DNA of 64,000 nucleotides from contig CM056995.1 of assembly GCA_029891345.1 (NCBI GenBank), forward strand, positions 216,570,547 through 216,634,546, in the 5' to 3' direction. This DNA is from Dryococelus australis (lineage: Eukaryota; Arthropoda; Insecta; Phasmatodea; Phasmatidae). Positions 53,200 through 63,300 of the stretch are shown here, piece by piece (positions within the stretch are counted from its first letter, which is position 1; the number at the start of each line of letters is the position of its first letter). Both the position numbers and the translations under genes were made by a program. The notes beneath the pieces were generated by a model. That model was not told the origin of the DNA. It worked only from the letters and a program-made list of their open reading frames with translations, and did not search any database.

Positions 53200-53500
53200 T
53201 CACAAACTCGTTTCTAGCGCATGCGCAGTGGATGTAAAGTGTCGGCGAGTGTCGCCTCGGCGGGGCCCCGAGGCTTGGCGCGACGGGCCGTGTCCGAGAG
53301 AGAGTGAAAGCCATTTCTCCGGCGGAGCGCGGAAGGCGCCCACTTTCTACCTCGGCGACGCGGCGTGGCGGTTATTAGCTAACAGCAGTGTCGTCGGCCG
53401 ACTTGCCGGGGGGGGGGGGGGGATGTACGACCCGGTCAGGTGCCGTGGGGGACCGGACCCGCCGCACACACGAGCCGTCTAAGGAAGCGGTTGCGTCACA
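53200..53500. other. CpG-rich patch with a G16 run
   Basis: Very GC- and CpG-rich (GTCGGCGAGTGTCGCCTCGGCG, GACGCGGCGTGGCGG), with a G homopolymer at about 53408-53423. The 111-codon plus frame is opened by base composition and has no motif. A promoter-type CpG island is possible. Confidence 0.45.
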
Positions 53501-53574
53501 CGAAGGGGAAAACATTTTCCTTTGAGGTACCTGCACGGTCGCAGCGAGTGTCTTCGTGCAGGAATGTCACCTTG

Positions 53575-53690
53575 CCCCCCTCCCCAGCATTCTCAACCAC
53601 CTTGTCATACCGTGGGCATTCCGCCGCTGATATATCCATATTAATTCACCCTCACCGGCTCTCAATACCTCACTGTTAAGTTTATTTTCG
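53575..53690 (+). repeat. SINE 3' fragment
   Basis: CTTGTCATACCGTGGGCATTCC and CACCGGCTCTCAATACCTC, then TGTTAAG, match the tail of the tRNA-derived SINE family. Confidence 0.55.
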
Positions 53691-53748
53691 TTTATATTAC
53701 AACATATTTTCGTAATATTTACTCTGCGCCAGAGCAAATATTTTCAAC

Positions 53749-54170
53749 TATAGGCGGTTCACGATAAAATGAGCACTTTTGAAAGCCTTGCGTAAAATAT
53801 ACTTGTATGCCCGTTGTATCTTCTTTCACCTTATGTAAAATTAACATTTTCACGGGCCTCGGCACTTTATTTAGTCGTCGGTCAAGTAAATATGTCAAAT
53901 TAATAGGAAAGTAAATATTTAAAAAATCGGCTAATTTTTACATTCCTGTGCATAAAAAAGCGAAAGGGGAAAGAAGTGATTTAAGTTATCACAAATGACT
54001 ACCTAAAACTTTTTATTCGACGTTAAGGTATGGAAATATATTCCATCTATCGTTGCCAACTTTACTGGACGCATGTCTCTCAGTGCGCGCGGTAAAATGT
54101 ATGCAGGTAGAGTCCGAGACTTTTTCTAAGGTTGATTTCAAAAGTGCTTACTTTATCGTGAACAGGCTTT
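53749..54170 (+). repeat. MITE family A, copy 9
   Basis: Starts CTATAGGCGGTTCACGATAA and ends TACTTTATCGTGAACAGGCTTT. Full-length interior, with CACTTTATTTAGTCGTCGGTC and CGTTGCCAACTTTACTGGAC. No coding sequence. Confidence 0.86.
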
Positions 54171-54689
54171 AAGAAAGGTTTTTGGGTTAAACAAAGCAGG
54201 AAAGAGCCAGACAGGAGGGGGGAAACTGTTGAGTAACGAGAACCGTTGAGATAACAAAAGTTAATGTATTCAGTGTTTGCAGAGATGAAGCTGGCTTCAG
54301 TTGCTATTCCGGACACCGGAGTCTCTTCTCCAAAGTGCACAGCAAAGGTTACGACTGTACGTTACGTTATGAAACACTTTGCATTTGTACTTTTTGCTTG
54401 TTTATTTTGCAGTGTCACTCTCGAATGTACCACTTAAGCAGCAGTTTTTCAGAATTTATTTCGGTACGACAATATATTGGTAACAACCAGTAAGCCTAAT
54501 ACTTACAAAAAAGTTTTCGTAGAGATGCCAAAGTGGCCGTTAGAAAAGTAAATATGTTAGTATACTACGACATTTCTACTTAAACGTGTACGAAACTGTA
54601 ATCTAACGAATTTATATGGCCACAAAACTCAAATGTTAGGCCTAACTCTTAATTGGACTTTGAGAGAAAAAATAATTTTATAGTAATTT
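54171..54689. other. Unannotated stretch
   Basis: Nothing recognised. Confidence 0.35.
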
Positions 54690-55000
54690 ACTATTATCAT
54701 TGCAATAATTGAACACTTTTGGATGCTCAGCTCAGGATCTATTATTACTATCATTTTTTATATCCTCCTGTTAAAGTTATGTAAAATTAACACTGCCAAA
54801 TGTCTCATCACTTTATTCATGCACGATACAAGTGACACCGCGGAACTATTAGGTATGTAAATATGTTATTGATTTGCAGATTTGTCCTTGAATATCAAAC
54901 AAAAAAAAAACTAAATTCAGTAGACGTACATTTCAACAATGCCCATTAAAAAAATATCAGGTAAACTTCCTAAACTTAATTTGAAGTTTTTAACCCATAA
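54690..55000 (+). repeat. Decayed family A copy
   Basis: TTGAACACTTTTGGATGCTC, then GTTATGTAAAATTAACACTG, CATCACTTTATTCATGC and AAGTGACACCGCGGAACTATTAGG follow the A layout with heavy divergence. Neither terminus is intact. Confidence 0.5.
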
Positions 55001-55552
55001 ATCGTACGGAAATAACACCACACATCTGGCTACAAATACGGAATGTTTAGTGTCGCTATTATGCAAAGTTGGGAACTTTCCTACGCATTTGACTGTTTCA
55101 TGAGCAAATGTAGAAACGCTAGCATGAATGTAGGGATGGGAAATAACTTTACCATAGTATACCAGTTTTTTACCTTACGTATACGCTCATAGAGTAAATG
55201 TGCAAATAATCTCTAAGAGTGTACGATCGCATTACAAATTCAAGTGTTAAATAACTTGGTCTCTCAATTCGCGACCTACTTTAATGTGAGCCTGCTTGAT
55301 TGTGTGTACTGCAGCATATATGTAGTTACGAACAAAGATTTTTTCAGAGATGTGTTTACAAGTACTTACATTACCGTGTTAATGGGCAATTAAATAATAA
55401 TCGCGGTTACAAACAAATATTTTTTCTTCAGAGTTTTATTTTCAAATGAGGTTACGAGAGCAAGTGATCGATCAGCTTGGGCGGCGCTCAACATCACTAA
55501 TGGGTGTGATCTGAATTTCAAATGGTGCAGTCATGAAACTTATTGATGTCTG
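55001..55552. other. Unannotated stretch
   Basis: A short GGGCGGCGCTCAACATC at about 55478 may be SINE-derived. Otherwise nothing. Confidence 0.35.
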
Positions 55553-55658
55553 AAGATGGAGCATCGCCGAGGTTACCGCCTATCCTTTCTTCCGCCAAAT
55601 CATTCCGGCGCCGCTCCATACCTCACCTTTACCCTCGCCGACTCTCAAAACCTGGAAG
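55553..55658 (+). repeat. SINE 3' fragment
   Basis: CATTCCGGCGCCGCTCCATAC and CTCGCCGACTCTCAAAACCTG match the SINE tail. It ends where the TTAA of the next element begins. Confidence 0.6.
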
Positions 55659-55662
55659 TTAA

Positions 55663-55957
55663 CCCATTCCGACCTAGTGTGCACTATTGTGTACATTACA
55701 CAAGTGTTGGTGATTTTTGGTCTCTGCTGCACACTGCGAAGCTCAATGACCAATGATCTTATCTGTGAGTAAACGAATCGTAAATAGTCGTATTGGTCTA
55801 GGTCATGATTGGCTCATGTTATTGTAGCCGAACATATCGCATACAGCTCATTGACTGTGACAACCAAACAAGTTTTATGTATACTTAAGAACAGCATGCA
55901 TCATAATTTTTTTATTTGCAACATCTCAAACCGTAAATTAAAGTGAGTCTGAAAGAG
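55663..55957 (+). repeat. piggyBac-type MITE family F, intact (295 bp)
   Basis: TTAA at 55659-55662 and 55958-55961 flank the element. Starts CCCATTCCGACCTAGTGTGC and ends GAGTCTGAAAGAG. The interior has palindrome-like GTGCACTATTGTGTACATTACAC. It is the uninterrupted counterpart of 26883-27459. No coding sequence. Confidence 0.87.
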
Positions 55958-55961
55958 TTAA

Positions 55962-57455
55962 CAGGCTCCCTACCAACAAAGACAGTGTACCAACGAATCC
56001 AATAAAGACAATATTGGCTACCACAAAACTTCAAGAAAATTCCCAAAAAAATTCTTGAGCACCTTTGATTATCGAATTATGTGCTGTAGGAAATGTTTGT
56101 ACCATGGGTTTGATTCGTTATTTAATGTAGAATTTAAACCTAAACGTCGTGTGGAAGGAAATATGGAAATACATTTTATTCTTCTTCCCCCTTGTAAAGC
56201 ATTTCCACACAAATATCATCCTAGTCATTTTTTCTATCGAGGGATAAGTAGATCACAAGAAGAATTGGTCTACGTATTTCAAAAACACTCGCTATAAATG
56301 TTCGCGCTGTAAAACCGAAAACGTTACAATCAATAGCACGTATTATATATTAGCAAAAATGTCTGAACAATATTTTGGAGTGTCATGAATATGGGCCAAG
56401 TGGATCACGTTAATCACAGTACAGAGAGAATTTTCAATTTGATCTTTCGCACATCTTATGAAAGAAAATTCAGCTATAATATCCCCATTTAATTGGACTT
56501 TCTGTAAACTGCAGAAAAATAAATGTTGCATAATAGTTTTACTTTTTTATTATAATTATATGAAAACAATTACGTTTTCTTATGTAGACAAGAGGTGTAT
56601 GCAGCTAATCTGTCACCCGCTTGCTAGTATTTCCACTGTGTATTGCCAAACTTAGTGGCAACACTTAGCGTTGATAAAAGGTTTTTATTAGAACTACGTA
56701 ATGTCTGTAATGAAATAGAATCCTTGCAGCATACATTATATAACTGGCCTGGGTAAAATTACATTTATAAATCACGAAGTTCCTAGGAGCGTAAATGAAC
56801 TGAAACAAACTTGGCCCACCGTATGTTTTACTATTTTTATCGGCTCTTATTTCTTTAAGGCTCGTTGCCCATGCGCTATATAAACGAATCCTCTGAGGGG
56901 AGGAAAATTGTGGGGGAGGGGGAGTCTTTCAGTTGTAGCCAAACTGGTATTAAAAATATCTGACACACTAAGCCATTTCTGGTTTTAGCTCTTGTTGGAG
57001 TTAACCTGGGTTCTAATCGATAACCTGGGTTCTAATCGATATTCGTGGTTATAAAGAATAAATAATTAAAAGCATATTTACTAACGAATCGCTGAGAAAT
57101 ATATATTATATTTAAAAGATACTTAAGAATAAGTGTTTACGAATGAGTGAAAACTTACTTTGCACATATGTTGTTGCGAAAATATGTTATACGTACTGCA
57201 GAAAACCGGAAATAGACTTAAATTCGCAAACGTAAACATAAGGATCCTACCTGCTTGCAGCTGTTTCACGGGTTCGAGGCCTCGAAACGTGCGAGCTGTA
57301 AGGGCTACTCTAGCTCTCTCACCACTTGTCTCATCGCCTCAACGGACAAGGCGCCCAGCTGACGTGCAGTTTCCCCGTCGGCGACTTGACTCAACTTGAC
57401 GGCGACCGTATACAATTATAGAACTTTAATAATAACTAGAAGTGCGATGCACGTC
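55962..57455. other. Unannotated stretch (about 1.5 kb)
   Basis: Frames at 56055-56297 (80 codons) and others lack motifs. A direct repeat at 57004-57041 is listed separately. Confidence 0.4.
57004..57041 (+). repeat. Tandem duplication of a 19-bp unit
   Basis: TAACCTGGGTTCTAATCGA occurs twice head to tail without mismatch. Confidence 0.85.
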
Positions 57456-57869
57456 TATAGTACATTCAAGGTTACATCCAACTTTTAGGAAGTCCTTTTT
57501 AAGTTCTACTTCCGGAATATTCCACCGCCTTACGCAAAGAAACCATAACTATGTACATAACATTACACCAAAGAGACAACACACTCAGTTTATTTATATG
57601 TTGCATGAGAACCATTTCTTACTAGATAGTACCACCAAACGTAAATTATCTCCATTTCAAACGCATTATTTATAAACGATATATTAAAATTTATTGATTA
57701 AATGTAAGTAAAAGTACAATTTAACATAAAATTATGTACTACATTTACGTTAACAGAAATATTAAACTCTTGTGATATATGGCACAATCAGAAAAAACGA
57801 ACACGTCATACATGGGGTGATTTATCAAAAGTTTGATTCAAAAAGTGCGAATATATCGCCAGTAGACTA
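57456..57869 (-). repeat. MITE family C, copy 5
   Basis: CTATAGTACATTCAAGGTTA opens it, then TAAGTTCTACTTCCGGAATA, AAAGAGACAACACACTCAG, and at the far side AACACGTCATACATGGGGTG and CCAGTAGACTA. Inverse orientation to the copy at 45694. No coding sequence. Confidence 0.8.
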
Positions 57870-58060
57870 AACATCTCACAAAAATTTTGGACCATATACA
57901 TAAAAAATGTAAAAGAATATGGAATTTACATAAAATAAACCATAGCAATTAAAATATAATAACGGTACCGACACACAACGTGAAATTCAAAGCGGTTCTA
58001 AACACAAAAACATTTTCCAATACCAAAGACAAATAAATACGAAATAACAACACATTTAAC
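57870..58060. other. Short AT-rich spacer
   Basis: Nothing recognised between family C copy 5 and the two-frame candidate coding region that follows. Confidence 0.35.
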
Positions 58061-58769
58061 TTATTGGTGTCTCTTACAATCTTGGGAAGGAAGGGGGTTG
58101 GGGGTGTTTCTTTCGTCCCTCTGCAGGTTAGTACGCAGTGTATGGCCTCCGTGTGCATTGTACAAGTCCCCAACACGACGTGGCGTGCTTGTAATCAATG
58201 TGTTGAAGTTGTCGTCTTCCACAAGAAAGTCCCATTCCATCTTCTGAGATCTGGAAGTGTCCCTCGGGTTTTGTGAACTATTATAAAGCGCTGTTTTTAG
58301 CTTGTACCAGGCATGTTCAATGCGTTCATGTGCTTTTTGTTGACCGCAAAAGAACCACGCAACACCTACCACGCAAAATGCCTTTTCGCACAATCTTCCT
58401 ATATTTTTGTGAGGTGTCTATAACGATGACGACTGTAATGACAGTCGCTACAGAGTATAATAAAATACTAAACGTCCTGATTTCACAAAAGCGAACGTTT
58501 TCTTTTCTATTATTTGCGAAACTGCCCATCAATTTCCAACCATGTTTCGTTACCGCCCACCACAAAGTAATGACAGCTCGCCAGCATTTGGTTTTACGTT
58601 CCATTTCCCGCGCCTTCTTGAAATATTCGTAACGTGTCAAATCAACGCAATATGATCGCCGTGTGGAAACTGGCTGAGGGGGCTTGCAACAGGCAACAGT
58701 TGCATTCTGCGATCGTGTCGCCCGGGACGGTGTTGAAAGAAAATCGTGCGACTGGTATTCTCGAAGCAT
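58061..58769 (-). pseudogene. Possible degenerate coding region of unknown function
   Basis: Two overlapping minus-strand frames, 147 codons (58326-58769) and 110 codons (58061-58393), lie in a stretch free of the repeat families used here. The downstream frame contains AHERIEHAWYKLKTALYNSS, distantly reminiscent of the VEHAFGKLK helix in PIF/Harbinger-type transposases. The upstream frame contains TRYEYFKKAREMERKTKCW. I see no catalytic DDE triad and no splice junction joining the frames, so both the coding status and the family are unproven. Confidence 0.3.
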
Positions 58770-59166
58770 TTGCTGCCGCTCAGCTGTGATAAATGTCGCA
58801 AACCCGCTTGCAACTTATTCCTGCAAGTCATGCGCGTGCAATCTCACGGAGATTGTGCTCTCATCGCGAGTTCGGCATTTTTTTAGACTTCTTTTTGGTG
58901 GTGTTCGAGACAAGTTCATGTAATACTTCCGTAATAAGAAGCTCCGCCGTCTTTACAAAATTACGTAAAACATTTTCAAAGACATGGCTGTTAATGTAAA
59001 ACTATGCATCGTGTTTACACAGAAAATGATTTAAGCGGACAATGTTGGTACTAAAACTTTTTCTCTGGAAACATTGTTTGCTCGAATACGCCTATCTCAG
59101 TAAGTAAGTGCTCTGGAAATATAACATATTACCAGGAAAAGTAAAAATAAATACTCTAACGCAGTA
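58770..59166. other. Unannotated stretch
   Basis: Nothing recognised. Confidence 0.35.
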
Positions 59167-59987
59167 TATAGTCTATTCGCGGTTACTTCACACTTTTGAA
59201 TTAAACCTTTGAAAATTCACTTCATGTATGAAGTGTTTTGTTATTTCGTAATTATGCTACGTATCAAAGCGTTTTATAACTCTGTTGACATAAAACTATT
59301 TTATTTTTCGTCACATTTGAAGTTTTAGCTAGATTTTATTTATAAGTTATAATATTTAATTTATAAGGAAAAAATTTTGTTTTGTAGCACCTAGTAAGAA
59401 GTAGTTCTCGTGCAAATTATTATTACAACTGAGTGCGCACTAATCCGGTGCGTTGTCCTTTGGTGTATTTTCTGTTATCCATTCGCTCTTACTTCACACT
59501 TTTCTGAAGCCCTGCTAAAGTTCTAATTACAGGATATTCCTCCGCCTCGTGTAGACTGACCTAATCTAAGTCTAGAAAATAACGCCAAAGACAACGCACC
59601 AAATTGATGCGCACTTAGTTGTAATAATATTTCACACGAGAACAATTTCTTACCAGGCGCTCCCAACACATATGTTTTGTTATTTTTTTAAATCCAAATT
59701 TATTACAAATTAAATATTAACATTTATAAATAAAATTTAGGTAGTATTTTTGTATAACTAAATATAGGATACTTTTAAGTAAACATATAAAACTCTTGTA
59801 ATATATGGCATATTTAATAGATAACTTAACACGTCATATATGGGGTCATTTTTCAACAGTTTGGTTAAAAAAATGTGAAGAAACGCGAACAGACTATAAC
59901 TTAGTTTGCAGGAGGCGGATGAATATCTTGGAAGTAGAACTTTAGCAAGGGTTCAGAAAAGTGTGAAGTAACCGTGAATAGATTATA
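59167..59987 (+). repeat. MITE family C, outer copy split by a second C copy
   Basis: Starts TATAGTCTATTCGCGGTTAC, reads through GTGCGCACTAATCCGGTGCG and GTCCTTTGGTGTATTTTCTG, is broken at about 59475, and resumes at about 59900 with AGTTTGCAGGAGGCGGATGA, ending ACCGTGAATAGATTATA. Outer length without the insert is about 395 bp. Confidence 0.85.
59475..59899 (-). repeat. MITE family C, inner copy (inverted, nested in C)
   Basis: Starts TTATCCATTCGCTCTTACTT, then CTGAAGCCCTGCTAAAGTTC and CAGGATATTCCTCCGCCTCG, ending AAACGCGAACAGACTATA. It lies in the opposite orientation inside the outer copy at a TTA-containing site. Full length, about 425 bp. Confidence 0.85.
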
Positions 59988-60489
59988 GTTTGGCATTTCG
60001 TGTAATTAGTGTAGCCATAGGACGAAAATCGTGATATGGTTTTAGAAATAAATAAATAATCGTTTTTAGAGTCGACCTTCGTAGTTTCTTTCGAAGGTAG
60101 GAGGAAAGTAGAGCTATGGGTATGTACTTAAATCTGTGTGTTTTCGTCGCTTGTGATGAAGTCCCGCTGTTACAGATCTAATTTGCAAAGTACAGGCAGT
60201 GCAACGACAGAAAACGTTGCAAGCTATTGTAGCGTCTCTCGCGTAGGGGCAATGAAGATGTAGGCGTGTGTGTTAGAGTCGCCCGTAATGATCCTCCGCT
60301 TCTGGGTCTTGAACACACAAATCTTCTTCAGGTACGTAAGAACTCTAAGATGACTGGTTAAAGTTATCAACCAAAAATTCAACAGCTGAGTGTTTTGTGA
60401 ATACGCCTATAGTTCACTGACGTATCACGATATTCGAAGCTGACTGCTTTACAAATGACCCGCTTTTAATTGGGCACTTTTGAAATTAA
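59988..60489. other. Unannotated stretch
   Basis: Nothing recognised. 60450-60480 has a CTTTTAATTGGGCACTTTTG word possibly from a family A end. Confidence 0.35.
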
Positions 60490-60850
60490 ACGAGTTCTGC
60501 ACACATTTACGGGCACTTATGATAAATTAAACGTGAGTCGCCTATATCCACTAACGTAAGAACATCGGTTCTGTTGTTGTCTGTGTTAGAGCTCACCATT
60601 GTCCTATTGGTCAGTACCACACCGGACCCCCCACCCTGTACTTTATAGTGTTTATTATTGGCCCATCATCAATCAATGGATAGCAATCAATCAAGCAATA
60701 TATTTGTTACTGTGCTGTCGTGTTCTTGTGAGGTAATGTTAAATACCAGCCGAACAAAAACTGCACATCTATGTGAGTTTTGTTCTGAACAACAAAGAAA
60801 TTTTCATATTAGCTTTGCTCAAGCTACACTAGAGCATAGTCTACAAAGTT
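60490..60850 (+). repeat. MITE family D, copy 8 (internal deletion)
   Basis: ACGAGTTCTGCACACATTTA at the left, GAGCATAGTCTACAAAGTT at the right, with TTAA on both sides (60486-60489 and 60851-60854). About 90 bp between ATCAATCAATGGATAG and the GTTACTGTGCTGTCG block are missing compared with full copies. The 90-codon frame is a shadow. Confidence 0.86.
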
Positions 60851-60951
60851 TTAAAACATTTCCGTCCATAATTCCGTACACTTTAACTGGCGCACTGCTA
60901 GTTCAGCTGGCGGAAGTGTGGGGAAAGTAATTGCATTTTTTAATGTCATGA

Positions 60952-61185
60952 CATAGTGGTGTGCCGCGGCCATCGGACTCGTAATCGAGAGGATCCTTGT
61001 TCAACTCCCGGTGCTACCATCCTGATTTCGGTGTCCCAGGGTGTTTCCCGTGGTCACTCCAGGTGAATGCTGGTATGGTGCCTCACCCCAAGCCATGGCT
61101 GATGGCTTCACCGCTCCTGCATCCCTGAGCAGGTTGCTCTGGTCTATAATGACCACAGCTGACGACAAGACGGTAAACCCTACCT
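60952..61185 (+). repeat. Second tRNA-derived SINE family
   Basis: Head GTGGTGTGCCGCGGCCATCG and GACTCGTAATCGAGAGGATCC with B-box-like TTGTTCAACTCCCGG. The body contains TGATTTCGGTGTCCCAGGGT and TTTCCCGTGGTCACTCCAGG, then GTGAATGCTGGTATGGTGCC. This CCGTGG..TCACTCCAGGTGAATGC core resembles SINEs described from several insect groups. It differs from the abundant SINE of this window. Confidence 0.75.
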
Positions 61186-61815
61186 AAAGGCTGTTCACGA
61201 TAAAATGAGCACTTTTGAAATCAACCTTAGAAAAAAGGTACTGCTCTTATATGATATTCACGGCAAAGTGAGCTCTTTTGAAAGCCCTTAAATTTGGAAT
61301 AATAACCTCTAGATATATTTTATTTTAGTCTAAGACGTTAAATTCTGAGTTCGGTGGAATATACACACTGTGTCTATTACTTCCAGGGCAATATTTATTT
61401 TTTAAAATGGCTGAAGAATAAGAAATGCCTGAAATAAAAAGTAACTAGTTCCTCAATAGTGCTCATTTTACCGTGAACAGCCTATACCTGCGCATATTAT
61501 GACGGACGCACTAAGAGACATGCGCCCATTAAAGTTGGTAACGATGGAGGGAACGTAGTTCCGTATCTTTAAATAGAATAAAAAGTTTGAGGTAACCATT
61601 CGTGATTACTTAAGATATTTCTTTCGCTTTCTGGTTTTATTCATTTTTTTCTAATGCATGGAAGTGAAAAATTAGCAGATTTGTAAGATATTTACTTTTC
61701 TAATAATTATACAGTTTCACTTGACCGACGCATGAATAAAGTGATGAGGATCATGACAATGTGAATTTTACATAAGGCGAAAGTATACTCAACGTGCAGG
61801 GCTTTATATTACTTT
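61186..61815 (-). repeat. MITE family A, copy 10, split by a family B insertion
   Basis: Starts TAAAGGCTGTTCACGATAAA, is broken at about 61250 after ACTGCTCTTAT, and resumes at 61487 with CCTGCGCATATTATGACGGAC, AAGTTGGTAACGATGGAGGG and CACTTGACCGACGCATGAAT. The right terminus is eroded. No coding sequence. Confidence 0.85.
61250..61486 (+). repeat. MITE family B nested in family A
   Basis: Starts TATGATATTCACGGCAAAGT and ends CATTTTACCGTGAACAGCCTATA. The interior matches the B copy nested at 47692, but the insertion position within A is different, so the two insertions are independent. Confidence 0.87.
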
Positions 61816-61964
61816 AACGCCATGTTAGTATTGTAAACTTAAAATTCCTGGACGTCCAATTTAGGTGATTAATTTTTTCATGTGCATGAGAGCAATAACT
61901 GCCACACGTAACCTATTTAATAAAGCACTTTGCTGATTAATGCCCGTATAAAATCGTGAGTGAG

Positions 61965-62215
61965 TAATCGAAAAGATTTGGGCGGCTCTCAACATCGAGG
62001 TCGTTAAAGCCGATGAGAGCAAAGCGAGGTGAGTATGGAGCATCACCGGAATGAAGGGGAGAAGGAAAACTGGATATACCCGAGAAAACTTGCCTACATG
62101 CGGCATCGTCCAGCACGATTCACACATGCGAAAATCCGGAGGGAGACCCTGCCGGAAATCGTACCGTTTACCTAGGTAGGAGGCGAGTAGTCTAACCAAT
62201 ACAAACCCCCCCCCC
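61965..62215 (-). repeat. tRNA-derived SINE, minus strand
   Basis: Reverse complement of the main SINE. The minus-strand head contains TATTGGTTAGACTACTCGCC, and the B-box region reads GGTACGATTTCC. The body contains CGGATTTTCGCATGTGTGAA and TCTCATCGGCTTTAACGACC. A C-run (about 10) lies at the head border. The 137-codon frame is a shadow. Confidence 0.82.
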
Positions 62216-62994
62216 CTCCCTCTTATAAACTCGTGGGAGGTTACACATTTGGTATAAAGGAATATCACAAGCACGGCTTGGAGTGGGTGTTAACCGATGT
62301 TTTCCAACCCCAATACAAACACAAATACCTTCTTAATTCTATGCCCAGCTAGGTTATAACATTTAATTGGCTCAAACATGTTGGAAAACAATAATAAATA
62401 ATAATTAAAATAAACTATTTCTTCTTAGGCTGCAACTTTTTGAAAAGTAAAAATAGCTTAATAATGTGCGCTCTGAGTTTTTACAATGAGAATAATTACG
62501 GGAAAACTGGTTCCTAGCAACATTAACTTACAATAAAATTATACGTAAAAATAATTATTAACTGTTTCATTATTTCTATATAGTCAGCGGTCGTGTACCG
62601 AATATATAGATTTTTATATCCCCTAAAAGAATCTTTTTCACTGCGACGTGTTTTGGAGATATATTTCTAGTACTTTTTAAGAAGTTTGATGGAAGATCCT
62701 GATCTTAAATAGCTCGTTCATTAAGTTAGTTTATCTAATAAGTTAATGGTTCTTAAATGGTGGCCTTTTCAATTTGACAGTAAGTTATATACTTCTTGAA
62801 TCACTGAACGTTTAAGACTGTAGCTCTCAGAACTGTAGATATAATCAATTTTGTAAATACAGGATGTCCATTCGAAACATCCCTGATTTCAAAGTGCAAT
62901 ATAAAAAACTATTAAACATATAATCTTGCGGTTTGCATCATCCTGTAAAGCAACTCAAAAATGTTTACACGAATAATCAGTGCACTTCTAAGTG
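62216..62994. other. Stretch leading into a mariner relic
   Basis: The word GGATGTCCATTCGAAACATC at about 62862 and the sequence after it resemble the non-coding 3' end of a mariner-like element belonging to the transposase fragment that follows. Otherwise nothing. Confidence 0.4.
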
Positions 62995-62997
62995 TAC

Positions 62998-63300
62998 TCA
63001 TTTCGTAGCGCTCAAAATATCTAAGCGATACTGAATCTCAGCCCATGTGCGCCCAAATATGTCTGGGTTGATGGAACTGATTGCATCCACCATTCTTCTG
63101 CGGAGATCGCCAACGTCACGTACAGGCGAGACATACACAATGTCTTTCACATAACCCCACAGGTAAGAATCCAGAGCGGCTATGTCTGGAGATCGCAGTG
63201 GCCACTTGATCGGTCCATCTCGTACTGTCCATCGTTGTGGAAATGTTCTGTCCAAGAACTCACGAACATGTTAACTCCAGTGCGGTGGTGTCTATGCGTC
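62998..63300 (-). pseudogene. C-terminal fragment of a mariner/Tc-type transposase
   Basis: On the minus strand the frame reads through PPHWS, a stop, then HVREFLDRTFPQRW, WPLRSPDIAALDSYLWG (the region of the third catalytic residue), YVKDIVYVSPVRDVGDLRRR and ends ILSATK followed by TAG at 62998 on the window coordinates. The 86 C-terminal codons are uninterrupted. Upstream there are two stops (near the PPHWS block and before it). The N-terminal half is absent within the window. Confidence 0.82.

Noticed and set aside
61861..62274. 137-codon minus-strand frame
   Set aside because: It overlaps the minus-strand SINE; similar frames appear in other SINE copies (44582-44977, 15243-15575) because the SINE is GC-rich.
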